Notes under the pieces: model-generated
Database searches by the model: none
What the model saw: only the letters and a program-made list of their open reading frames with translations
Told to the model about the DNA's origin: nothing
NCBI RefSeq assembly: GCF_008831305.1
Contig: NZ_ML708610.1
Span: 1 to 64,000, forward strand
Source of the DNA: Kocuria coralli
GTDB lineage: Bacteria > Actinomycetota > Actinomycetes > Actinomycetales > Micrococcaceae
Length of the DNA stretch: 64,000 bases
Reading direction: 5' to 3'
Made by a program: the position numbers and the translations under genes
Part shown: positions 1 to 7,535 of the stretch, in pieces
How positions within the stretch are numbered: the first letter of the stretch is position 1
How the letters are laid out: each line of letters begins with the position of its first letter

Positions 1-27
1 ATGTTGCGCTGACCGCTTGAATCCGCC
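1..27. mobile_element. IS30-family terminal inverted repeat (element lies left of the window)
   Basis: Read on the minus strand, the bases carry the IS30-type end signature: GATTCAA, then GGTCA, then CGCAACA with conserved spacing, as I remember it from the IS30 terminus. The outer end is at about position 27, so the body of the element lies upstream of base 1. The reading frame of the adjacent IS3 orfA stops resembling its family exactly at this point, which supports an insertion junction. No IS30 transposase is visible inside the window at this end. Confidence 0.6.
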
Positions 28-284
28 ATCTCGTTGTCCTCGCGCAGCCGCTTGTTCTCGGCCTTCAGTCGCTTGACCTCGGCAGACTCTTCGCTCGTGA
101 TGCCAGGGCGGGTTCCGTCATCGACCTCAGCCTGCGCCAGCCAGCGCCGCACGGACTCCCGCGAGACACCTTCCTGCCGAGCGACCGCGGAGACTGCGGC
201 GGTCAGAGTGGGGTACTCCTGCTGGTGCTCTCGCACGAGCCGCACGCACCTCGCGCGCAGCTGGGGATCGATCTTCTTCGGCAT
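28..284 (-). pseudogene. IS3-family transposase orfA, 5' part, interrupted by IS30-type end
   Basis: The protein starts MPKKIDPQLRARCVRLV and has the helix-turn-helix typical of IS3 OrfA (VARQEGVSRESVRRWLAQA), followed by the leucine-zipper stretch VKRLKAENKRLREDNE. About 86 family-like residues are present before the frame runs into the IS30-type repeat. The usual OrfA end and the whole OrfB are missing from this side. An AAGGATGG ribosome-binding site lies just upstream of the ATG at 284. The gene encodes the DNA-binding half of a two-frame transposase and is presumably inactive here. Confidence 0.8.
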
Positions 285-338
285 GCTGTCCATCCTTCCG
301 GACTCAAACAGCAGCGGCATCAAACCTGGGCCGATTCA
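285..338 (-). mobile_element. Probable end of the IS3 element upstream of orfA
   Basis: The 54 bases upstream of orfA contain its ribosome-binding site and, on the minus strand, begin at about 338 with TGAATCGGCCCAGG. This resembles the TGA... ends of actinobacterial IS3 elements. The mate terminal repeat is not in the window, so the boundary is inferred. Confidence 0.4.
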
Positions 339-964
339 GCAGTACGTAGTCAGGTCAGGGGTCTCGAACGTAGGTTGGAGCATCTGGAGGTCATTCGAGA
401 TGGTTCGCGTGAAGAACTTCCACCCTCCGGGAGACGTCGGCCCCTACCTGGCCAGCAACGCCCTCAACCCACTACACTCTGGTCTGAGAAGAGCCGGTTT
501 GTTGACTTTTTGCTATTTCTCAAGCGGTCGTTGACCACAATATTTTATGTGATTTGCCACCGGAGAAGCATTGTAAAGTAGGTAATTCACACAAATGGTA
601 GATGTGTTATACATCTGCTATATCATCGCAAGTCATCCCAACTTCCACTCACTGCGGATTGGATAGAAAACATAAATTTGCATCTCTACTCGCACTTACT
701 TCCAGACGCATTTCGAACGTAGGTAGGATGTGGCACGGCGATCCAGAACAATCGGCTTCGCCTCTATGAAAACCTTGTGCGATGGCGAAACTTGATGATC
801 CCTGATGTAAAGGATTCTCAGTAGTTGGAAACTATGGTTTTCCGGCACGGAGTACATACTTCTCATTGGGTCTGGCCGTCGTGTTGGTGGTGAGGAACCG
901 CATGTTTTTAACCTCAGACGCTTTCCTGGCACTAGTGAATCGCGCTTTCTTACGAAATCATATT
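339..964. other. Gene-poor, partly AT-rich stretch of the accessory island
   Basis: I see no convincing gene here. From about 510 to 960 the base composition is far more AT-rich than the rest of the window. A short inverted repeat, AGATGT-N5-ACATCT, sits at 600-616. A 78-codon minus-strand frame (696-932) just downstream of the 670-residue gene has no ribosome-binding site or recognisable similarity and is not called. Confidence 0.5.
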
Positions 965-2977
965 TTATCGGTGAATTTTCGTTGTGGATGCAGAGGGAAG
1001 ATGTTCGCCGATGTGTCCCACGTAGATGCTGCCATCGCTTGTGACCTGATCGTGGTAGTGAATGCGTAGCTTTCTCTCAGCGGTCCAGCTATAGGGTTTG
1101 AAGTGTGCCCACATGTAAACCGCGCCGCTTTTGTCTACAGTGGTTGGCACAGGTAGAAGTCTCGCCTTCTTGCAGCGACTATCCTGCTTGGTAGCCCCCG
1201 TCTCTCCTCGGGAGTGTTTGTTGGGCGGAACACGATAATTGCCCAATGGGCCAGATTCACAAAACTCATGGATGTCGCTCTCCCAGTTGCCTGCGAGTAT
1301 TGCTTCTCGATACGAGGCCAGCGTTCCGAAGGCCTCCCATGCTGCACTCAGCGCCGAACCGTCGACGTCCATGCTCGCAAGTTCTCTGAGCCTCTTTGTG
1401 TTCGCTGTAATGACAATCTGGTGTTGGAGGAGGTCTTTGCAGGCGACCAGTTGCTCCCAAGTCACCGGGCATTCCCCGAGAGGGTTTTCTGGAGCGTCTT
1501 GGTCGGTGAAAGAATATGCAGCCTCAGGATCTGTTTCTGCGACTTTCGACCGAAGATAAGTGATTTCTCGTGTCGCTCGAGAGTACAAGGCCTCAAGCCG
1601 ACCTAGCTCATGACGCGCGTCGACCTTTTGAATCTCTTCGTTGAGCGCATCGTCTTCCAGACTCTCTATACGCGCCTGGAGGGAATCTGTGGTGTCGAGG
1701 AGGGTGTCGATTGCGTTCTGGTCCGGGATGGTCCGAGTAGCGGCATCCACGAGTTCGAGGAGGGAATTTTTGCTTAGGTCGTCGAGCATAAGCGTCTCCC
1801 GTACAACCCTAAGTTTATGCTCCGCCATGCTCAGGGCGGTTTGGGAATCAGCAAGTTTTCCTTGCAGTAGGGATATCTCAGATGTGGAATCTTTGTGAGG
1901 CGTCGATGGGTCAGTTCTGGGGGGTAGAGGAAGCCTGTCAGGCGAGTCCGATTCGTACGGGTCGACTGTTGAGTGCTTCTCCGTGGCGGGGTCGCGTTGC
2001 CTGTTGGCGTGTTGTTCTCGGATGCTATTTAAAGAGGAAATTGCGGGGGCGACGGATTCACGGAGTTTACCGTTGGCTATTCGAGTGAATGCGCGTGACC
2101 ATTCCTTCGTGGTAGATGGAAGCGGTAACGGTTGTGCGGCAGCGTGCTGGCGAACAAAACTCTCGATCGTCTGCTCGATATCTTTGTCGTTACCGGCCAA
2201 TGATTGGTGGCCGAGCCAGCGTGCTGTCTTCCCGGTCACCGGGTCGGATATATCGATGCCTGGGGGGTAGGTGCGAAGCGTGCCAGATTGAACGGCACGG
2301 TCGCCATGTCGAGATTTGAATTCATCTGCGGCGAGTGGGTCCAGCGAGACAACATGGGCAATGCCGACAGTCTGTTTAGTCCACTTGTTCACGTAGGTGT
2401 TCCAGCGATCGAAAGATGCACCGTTTATCGGAGCTGCGATAATAACAGGAAGCCGGCGGTTCGGGGCATCGATCAGGGATTCAATAGAGTCTAGGTCGCT
2501 GGCGGATGTGTATGAGGCTTCCGGTCTCAGAGGCGCTACGTCATCGAAATCTACGACTTCGAGAAAAAGGTTCGCAAAAGCAGGCTTTTTCACGATTTTT
2601 CGCGAATCATTGCATGTTACCGTAATCTGCAACCATCCACCCCGCGGTGTTTCCACGGCAAGGATTGTCACGATGAAGGTTACTCCATTGTTGGTGTTCC
2701 ATGCGCGGAGGCGCATGCCGTGGTCGCGGCCAGCGACTCGGTGTAGAGTCTGCGCGCGCTTGGACCGATCAGGACTGGAGACATCGTCGTCGACCGAGAG
2801 GTCGAAATCCAGGTCAAGGCGATCGCGCAGCCAGGTCGCCGCCTGATCAATGACGCGATCCATCCAGCCGATAGGCTCTTCGGTTGTCCAAAATGACTGG
2901 TAATCCCGGTGTGACAAGCGAGGTAGGAGCGTCTCGGCTGCCGGGGGGCCAGGAGCGATCTGCGGTGCACTAGCCAT
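965..2977 (-). CDS. Uncharacterised 670-residue coiled-coil protein in IS-flanked island (defence-like candidate)
   Basis: I do not recognise a named family. The ATG at 2977 is chosen because GGAGGT lies 6-7 bases upstream; a frame-open extension to 3028 lacks such a site. Visible parts: an N-terminal alpha/beta region (residues 1-175); a second globular region (about 176-280) with GIAHVVSLDPLAADE and then GTLRTYPPGID; a polar linker rich in Pro/Ser/Asp (about 340-380); a coiled coil (about 385-505); and a C-terminal cap with YMWAHFKPYSW, RKLRIHYHD and IYVGHIGEHLP. There is no signal peptide, membrane segment, Walker motif or obvious nuclease motif. The lower GC content and the IS remnants on both sides indicate transfer. 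An island-borne defence or stress role is inference only. Confidence 0.8.
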   Translation of the reverse strand: MASAPQIAPGPPAAETLLPRLSHRDYQSFWTTEEPIGWMDRVIDQAATWLRDRLDLDFDLSVDDDVSSPDRSKRAQTLHRVAGRDHGMRLRAWNTNNGVTFIVTILAVETPRGGWLQITVTCNDSRKIVKKPAFANLFLEVVDFDDVAPLRPEASYTSASDLDSIESLIDAPNRRLPVIIAAPINGASFDRWNTYVNKWTKQTVGIAHVVSLDPLAADEFKSRHGDRAVQSGTLRTYPPGIDISDPVTGKTARWLGHQSLAGNDKDIEQTIESFVRQHAAAQPLPLPSTTKEWSRAFTRIANGKLRESVAPAISSLNSIREQHANRQRDPATEKHSTVDPYESDSPDRLPLPPRTDPSTPHKDSTSEISLLQGKLADSQTALSMAEHKLRVVRETLMLDDLSKNSLLELVDAATRTIPDQNAIDTLLDTTDSLQARIESLEDDALNEEIQKVDARHELGRLEALYSRATREITYLRSKVAETDPEAAYSFTDQDAPENPLGECPVTWEQLVACKDLLQHQIVITANTKRLRELASMDVDGSALSAAWEAFGTLASYREAILAGNWESDIHEFCESGPLGNYRVPPNKHSRGETGATKQDSRCKKARLLPVPTTVDKSGAVYMWAHFKPYSWTAERKLRIHYHDQVTSDGSIYVGHIGEHLPSASTTKIHR

Positions 2978-3370
2978 ATCAACTACCTCCATGCATAGTC
3001 CTAAACTGGATTGTAATCTAACAGCCATGGTATATGCGAGGTGAAAATGAGTCTAGGCATGATACATTAGCTTGCGGCTCCCGTCGTCGGTGTTAGTTGC
3101 TGAACGGTCCCGGCGAGTGGTGTCACATGGGCGCCGGATGAGTGCAGTCGTCGCAGTCCTCGGTTGCACAGCGTAGGTTGAGTTACAGTTCACTCACAAA
3201 AGCGCCCTGAGTTTCGTTTCGTGGATTAACAGTTGCTGGTATGGCCGTCGTGGTGTCTGTGTAAGACGGGGTTCGACCTCGGGTGGCAGCGCGGTGATCC
3301 AGAGCTTCATGGAGACGTTTTGTTTTCTATTATTTAACCTAATTTAGGGTGGAGATCTCGACCACAGTTA
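2978..3370. other. Upstream region of the island gene; no gene seen
   Basis: This 393-base stretch precedes the minus-strand gene starting at 2977 and should hold its promoter; its GGAGGT ribosome-binding site is at about 2984-2989. No frame here shows protein similarity. The part nearest 3310-3350 is AT-rich and abuts the IS3 orfB remnant. Confidence 0.4.
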
Positions 3371-4225
3371 TCAAGGGTCGATGCGGAGTCGATGGGTGAG
3401 TTTGGCTTTGTAGAGACCATTGAACGTCTCGGATGGGGAGTTGTCGTAGCTGTTAAGACTGTGGCCAGACGCGGGAGATGATCAGTATGTCGGAGTTGGC
3501 CAGCGAGACGTATTTGCTGGGTTCAGTCGACCTTTACAACACCGGAGTGTTGTTGTGAGCGTAACTGCTCTTTGAAGATTTCGGCGGGAGTGTGCCAGCC
3601 GAGGCTCTTGCCGGGACAGGATGAAGAGCCTGCCCGAGAGTGGCAAGGGCAGTGCCTCGGTGTGGAGGCTGCACCTGGGCGTCCAGCCGGCGATCTGTCA
3701 GGTGTAGACGTCCGTGATGAGTGCGGTGTAACAGAACCTAGTCGGGATCAGGGCGTATGTGATTTCCGAGACCCATATATGATTCAGTCTGGCAGCGGTG
3801 CAGCCTCGCTAGACGAGATCGGGACGAAGATCGGGTCCAACAGCAGGAGTCGTCGTGGTACTTTTCGGCCGCGGCGTATCCCGCTGGGATCAGCAGCCCT
3901 CATCAACCTGGGGCTCTGATTGCGGCCGATGTCTCATCCAGCGCGGCGCATCGCATGATGCGTCTTTCGATACCCGTAGACGCCTAGTTCTCGGCATGGG
4001 TCCGTCGTGTCTACCTGATTGGCACTTTGTCACGGATGGTTCGAGCCGAGGCCGGGCGTCCTCTCGTGGCATGGTAGCCACGAGAGGCAATATACCCACG
4101 GTCTGTCGCACCGAAGGCGTGAAGATGGGCGCGGCCCCGAGGCGATCGCGGTATCTGTCAATGAAGGCGATCATTTCGTCTTGGGTGGTTGAGTTCTTTG
4201 GAAAAACGTTGCCGACGCAGCGTAC
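3371..4225 (-). mobile_element. Degenerate IS3-family element (orfA end and orfB), internally interrupted
   Basis: On the minus strand the OrfB start MIAFIDRYRDRLG is at 4174. Frameshifted pieces follow: GVYGYRKTHHAMRRAGW near 3950, then TYALIPTRFCYTALITDVYT near 3720-3770 (DDE-domain region), and finally SYDNSPSETFNGLYKAKL near 3400-3450, ending in a stop at 3371-3373. Just before OrfB the residues AASATFF and PPKTK match the end of an OrfA. Several stops and frameshifts make it inactive. A short IS30 remnant splits the last two pieces. Confidence 0.75.
3519..3615 (-). mobile_element. IS30-family remnant: transposase C-terminus plus terminal repeat
   Basis: Minus-strand translation gives GKSLGWHTPAEIFKEQL, ending GVVKVD and a stop at 3523-3525. 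This matches the C-terminal tail of IS30 transposases (RKxLxWxTPAE pattern). Directly beyond the stop lies an IS30-like terminal repeat (3519-3543, GGGTTCAGTCGACC outermost). Only the last 30 or so codons survive, so the element is a deletion remnant lying inside the IS3 orfB remnant. Confidence 0.65.
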
Positions 4226-4290
4226 GCCATGGTTGTCGCGATTCCGGACAATGTCCCCAGGACGATCACCACTGCATCCTTGAGCCTCAT
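4171..4290 (-). pseudogene. Truncated small membrane-protein gene fused to IS3 remnant
   Basis: A 39-codon frame starts behind a very strong site (GGAGGGAGGAG before ATG at 4290), 14 bases after the stop of the upstream gene, so it is the second gene of a two-gene operon. The first 23 residues (MRLKDAVVIVLGTLSG...) look like the start of a membrane-anchored protein. From about residue 24 the sequence AASATFF...PPKTK is the end of an IS3 OrfA, and the stop overlaps the OrfB ATG. The native 3' end was therefore replaced by the IS. Whether the chimera is translated as a small membrane peptide is unknown. Confidence 0.5.
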
Positions 4291-4304
4291 CTCCTCCCTC
4301 CGCC

Positions 4305-4919
4305 TCAAGGCCGGGCGTTGTCCCACCTGACCGGAATTCCGAGAACCGAAAGCCTCGTCTTCAGCTTCACGAGGTCATTACGAAAGTCGTCACTGTCCAC
4401 ATTGGGCTGCAGTTTTTTGGACTTGCCGTTTCCCCAGGACTCGAACTGGGCCACGATTTCCTCTCGGCGCGCCGCAGCCATGTCGTCGTCGATTGCCAAG
4501 GCTGCGGATAAGAGTTCAGCGTTGCGGATGATCTCGGCAAGGTGCCACTGAAGCTGCGTTGTCCTTGCGTCCTTCACTACCGCTATGTCAAGGCCTTCGA
4601 TGGCGAGGGTCGCGGCCCCGGTGCGCTCGATGGCCCAGATTAGTCGGTAGCACGCTCGCGTCACATCCTGCTCCGTTGGTTCATGCCCGACGGATGACCC
4701 GTAGCGCAGGGTGCCTACGAGATGGCGGGCCTCCTCGACTTCCCCCGATGTCAGATCGCTGAGCATGGCGACGACTGTCCCCCTTGCCTCAGTCGATTGA
4801 TGGAGGGCCTGCCGGCGTTGGTCGGACTTCCGCCAGCGTCGCTCGAGTAAGAAGCCAGCCCCTGCTACACCTGCAGTGGTGATCACGGACAGGGTGGCGA
4901 TAACGGTCTCTGGGCTCAT
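4305..4919 (-). CDS. Uncharacterised single-span membrane protein
   Basis: The 204-residue protein begins with one hydrophobic segment (about residues 5-25, TVIATLSVITTAGVAGAGFL), followed by a basic stop-transfer (ERRWRKSDQRR). The long cytosolic part is largely helical and charged. It has no cysteine clusters, nucleotide-binding motif or other feature I can assign. The gene is transcribed away from the divergent stretch at 4920-5400 and is followed by the truncated small ORF at 4290. It sits in the low-GC accessory island next to IS remnants. A bitopic protein with a helical cytosolic domain could be an effector or anchor, but the sequence does not show which. Confidence 0.75.
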   Translation of the reverse strand: MSPETVIATLSVITTAGVAGAGFLLERRWRKSDQRRQALHQSTEARGTVVAMLSDLTSGEVEEARHLVGTLRYGSSVGHEPTEQDVTRACYRLIWAIERTGAATLAIEGLDIAVVKDARTTQLQWHLAEIIRNAELLSAALAIDDDMAAARREEIVAQFESWGNGKSKKLQPNVDSDDFRNDLVKLKTRLSVLGIPVRWDNARP

Positions 4920-5400
4920 TCACACATTGTTGCCCAACCACTTGTCGGAGAACAGCAAGCCGTGTCAGTCGTCTTCGCAGATAGCGCACCGACCTCGGCC
5001 CGGTGAGCATGCCGCCCTTGGACTTCTGGGCGAGTTCCTGCGTGGACGAAAATGTGCGGCTCCGGCGTCGTTCGACACGGACGAGAGAGGCCGGTGGCCT
5101 CTCGCGTCCGGCAAAGCATGAGAGGCATCGACCCTCAGCACAGAGTTTGTTCTGTGCCGGAACGCGGTCGAGTCCCGCCTCAACATCTCATGGAGTCCCG
5201 ATAACTCAGAGGCCATCCGGAGCCTGCCGGGTACTCTGGCCGTGGTGGTTTGAACCACTGATGGCACTTCCACGTGAAGACCACGTGAATCATCGCGGAG
5301 AGGCCTGAGCAGTTCAGGACATGTCCGGATGGGGTGCGGCGTACGGATGCGCCGACTTCATGCTGCCGATGCCCGGCGTCGGTTGACGAAAGGACATGAC
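4920..5400. other. Divergent intergenic stretch with two unexplained hairpins
   Basis: No gene is seen in these 481 bases, which separate the minus-strand island gene from the plus-strand DUF1801 gene. They contain a 15-bp stem with one mismatch at 5078-5110 and a 7-bp stem (GCACAGA/TCTGTGC) at 5138-5157. GC content rises toward the window average after about 5300, so this is probably the island edge. Confidence 0.5.
5078..5110. terminator. Stem-loop in divergent intergenic region (terminator-like)
   Basis: Arms 5078-5092 and 5096-5110 (CGGACGAGAGAGGCC against its complement) pair with one mismatch around a GGT loop. No U-tract follows. Neither neighbouring gene ends here, so it may be left over from a lost gene. 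Confidence 0.4.
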
Positions 5401-5754
5401 ATGCAGTCGAAGGACGAGAAAAACCTCACCCAGGCGATCGACAAGATCTCGAAGATGGACGAACCGCGACGATCGGTCGTGCGACGCGTGCACGACGTCA
5501 TCCTGGCTGCGGCGCCCACCCTGAAGCCGCGGATCTGGTACGGAATGCCCGCTTACGCGGCGTCGGCGAGCACACCGGCACTGGTGACGTTGCGCAACGA
5601 CGAACGCCTGAACCTCTCGATCACCGAGAAGGCCACCTTCCGGCCCGCTGGTGGCGCGGACGGCGGGCTCATGCCCGCTGCATGGTATTTCGAGACCCTG
5701 GACGAGGACACCGAGAGGCGTATCGCCGAGATCATCCGATCAGTGGTCTCCTGA
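5401..5754 (+). CDS. DUF1801 / YdhG-like protein
   Basis: The 117-residue protein matches the DUF1801 fold: an N-terminal helix pair (LTQAIDKISKMDEPRRSVVRRVHDVI) followed by LKPRIWYGMPAYA, the KPxxxYGMPAY-like signature, and a compact beta domain. The start at 5401 is chosen because GAAAGGA lies 6-8 bases upstream; an in-frame ATG at 5329 lacks a site. Members are small cytosolic proteins of unsettled function, sometimes annotated as iron-chaperone (frataxin-like) folds. It stands alone here, with an oxidoreductase following after 180 bases. Confidence 0.8.
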   Translation: MQSKDEKNLTQAIDKISKMDEPRRSVVRRVHDVILAAAPTLKPRIWYGMPAYAASASTPALVTLRNDERLNLSITEKATFRPAGGADGGLMPAAWYFETLDEDTERRIAEIIRSVVS

Positions 5755-5936
5755 GCACTCCGCGGTCGGGCACTCACTGGTATTCGCATCCGCCGATGCG
5801 ATGAGCGCTGAGAATTCGCAGCGGAGAACGGCTTGGAGCGAGCCCCACGGATGGGGAAGATGACGGTACAGCGTCCCTGCGGGCAATGTCTCGCAGGGAC
5901 GCGTCTCTCCATTCAGTGATCGATAGGAGTTGGGTC

Positions 5937-6950
5937 ATGGGCAGTGAGACGATGCGGGCCGCCGCTATTCGAGGGTTCGGGGGTCCCGAGGTGATCGAGG
6001 TCCTGGAGGTGCCGAAGCCGACTCCGGGGCCGGGGGAGGTGCTCGTCCGAGTGATCGCTGCCGGTGTCAATCCGCCGGATTGGTATATGAGAGAAGGCAT
6101 GCCCGGGCTGCCGCGGGAGATGATGGGTGATATCGATTTCCCGTTGATCCTCGGGACGGATGTCTCAGGCGTCGTCGATGCTCTCGGTCCGGAAGTCGAT
6201 GGGTTCGACGTCGGCGATGAGGTCTTCGGCATGCTTCGGTTCCCCACCACTATGCAGGCCGGGGGCTATGCCGAGTACGTGGCTGCGCCGGTGTCCGATA
6301 TCGCACGCAAACCTGCGGGAGTGAGCCATCGCGAGGCTGCGGCCGCCGGGATGTCGGCTCTTACCGCGTGGCAGTTCCTCATCGATGTGGGCCACGACCT
6401 GGGCTCCCCGTTCCAGGATGCCCCTCACCGGCCGGTTCCGCTCGACGGCGACAGCCGCGTGCTGGTGAACGGCGCGGCAGGCGGTGTCGGTCATATCGCG
6501 ATGCAGTTGGCTGCGTGGAAGGGAGCGCATGTCACGGCTGTCGCCTCCGGCGGGCACGAGGAGTTCCTCCGAGGACTCGGGACGGACGCATTCATCGACT
6601 ACACCACGACCGACCCGGCGGAGGCCGTGCGTGGGCTCGATCTGGTGATGGACACGGTCGGTGGATCCCGCAGCGCGTCCTTCTTGCCGACCATCAAGGA
6701 CGGCGGAGCGCTGTTCTGGGCGTATCTCGCCGAGTTCAGCGACGAGGAGAAGCGACGGTATGACGTGACCACCTCTGCGACGCAGGTGCGGGCCAACGGC
6801 GCGCAGCTCGCCCAGATCGCCGAGCTTCTCGATGACGGCACCATCCGCATCCACGTGGACTCGGTCTATTCGCTGCAGGAGGCGCGTCAGGCGCACGAGC
6901 GGGCGGCCCAAGGGCACATCCGGGGCAAGCTCGTCCTGGACGTCGCGTGA
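5937..6950 (+). CDS. NADP-dependent quinone oxidoreductase-like protein (MDR superfamily)
   Basis: The 337-residue protein has the GroES-like N-domain (MRAAAIRGFGGPEVIEVLEV; VIAAGVNPPDW; GTDVSGVVDALG) and a Rossmann domain with the NADPH motif VNGAAGGVGHIAMQLA at about residues 175-190. The zinc ligands of true alcohol dehydrogenases are absent, so it belongs to the zeta-crystallin/quinone reductase branch and probably reduces quinones or enones. The start at 5937 follows AGGAG; longer in-frame starts lack a site. It is monocistronic and convergent with the CGNR gene. Confidence 0.85.
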   Translation: MGSETMRAAAIRGFGGPEVIEVLEVPKPTPGPGEVLVRVIAAGVNPPDWYMREGMPGLPREMMGDIDFPLILGTDVSGVVDALGPEVDGFDVGDEVFGMLRFPTTMQAGGYAEYVAAPVSDIARKPAGVSHREAAAAGMSALTAWQFLIDVGHDLGSPFQDAPHRPVPLDGDSRVLVNGAAGGVGHIAMQLAAWKGAHVTAVASGGHEEFLRGLGTDAFIDYTTTDPAEAVRGLDLVMDTVGGSRSASFLPTIKDGGALFWAYLAEFSDEEKRRYDVTTSATQVRANGAQLAQIAELLDDGTIRIHVDSVYSLQEARQAHERAAQGHIRGKLVLDVA

Positions 6951-6959
6951 CGGGATGAC

Positions 6960-7466
6960 TCAGGACTGCGCGGAGGCACGGGCGCGGGCTGCATGCGCAC
7001 GTGCTTTCATGCGGTTGCCGCAGGTCGCCATGGAACACCACTTCGCGGTCCCGGGGCGCGTGCGGTCGAGGAGATAGAGGTTGCACTCCTCGTTCGCGCA
7101 CGCCTTGAGCCGGCCGGGCATGCGTTCGTTGACCTCCGACCAGGCGTGCGTGACACGGGCGGCGAGCACCAGATCGTCCGGCGCGTCGAGGTCCCACCGG
7201 ACCCCTTGGGCCGTGACCGTCGGCCTCATGCTCACCTCGTCCATGACCGCCTGCAGCGAGTCGACGGCGCCCTCGCGGCCGTGGACCAGGTCCTGGATCG
7301 CGTCCCGCACCGTCCGCAGCTGGAGCAGCTCCTCGTCGCTACCGGTGCCGCCATGCTGGCGCGCCAGAGCCGCGCCCTGGGCGGCGTCGAGATGCTCTGA
7401 TACCGCTCCCTCGTGCATGGGGGCGGTGTTGAGCACGGCAAGCAGCAGTTCTTCGTCGTCGACCAC
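6960..7466 (-). CDS. CGNR zinc-finger / ABATE-domain protein, probable regulator
   Basis: The 168-residue protein has an ABATE-type helical domain followed by a treble-clef zinc finger (CANEEC...WCSMATCGNRMKARAH) in its last 45 residues, the hallmark of CGNR proteins. These are predicted DNA-binding stress or ligand-responsive regulators, widespread in actinobacteria. The start is GTG at 7466, preceded by AAAGGGG. It is divergent from the dehalogenase-like hydrolase with only 69 bases between starts, so it may regulate that gene. The ligand is unknown. Confidence 0.85.
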   Translation of the reverse strand: MVDDEELLLAVLNTAPMHEGAVSEHLDAAQGAALARQHGGTGSDEELLQLRTVRDAIQDLVHGREGAVDSLQAVMDEVSMRPTVTAQGVRWDLDAPDDLVLAARVTHAWSEVNERMPGRLKACANEECNLYLLDRTRPGTAKWCSMATCGNRMKARAHAARARASAQS

Positions 7467-7535
7467 GTTCGAACCCCTTTCGTCCCTTCATGCTATCGTC
7501 GGGCCAACCGGTAAATCACCATTAGAAGGTTAGTC

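Noticed and set aside
22-581. Plus-strand open frames across the IS3 orfA and its flank
   Set aside because: They run antisense to the clear OrfA protein and have no start signals.
696-932. 78-codon minus-strand frame downstream of the 670-residue gene
   Set aside because: No ribosome-binding site, no similarity, composition typical of non-coding AT-rich DNA.
5158-5260. tRNA-like T-arm sequences (GGTCGAGTCCCGCC and GGTGGTTTGAACCACT)
   Set aside because: No acceptor, D or anticodon arms can be folded around them.
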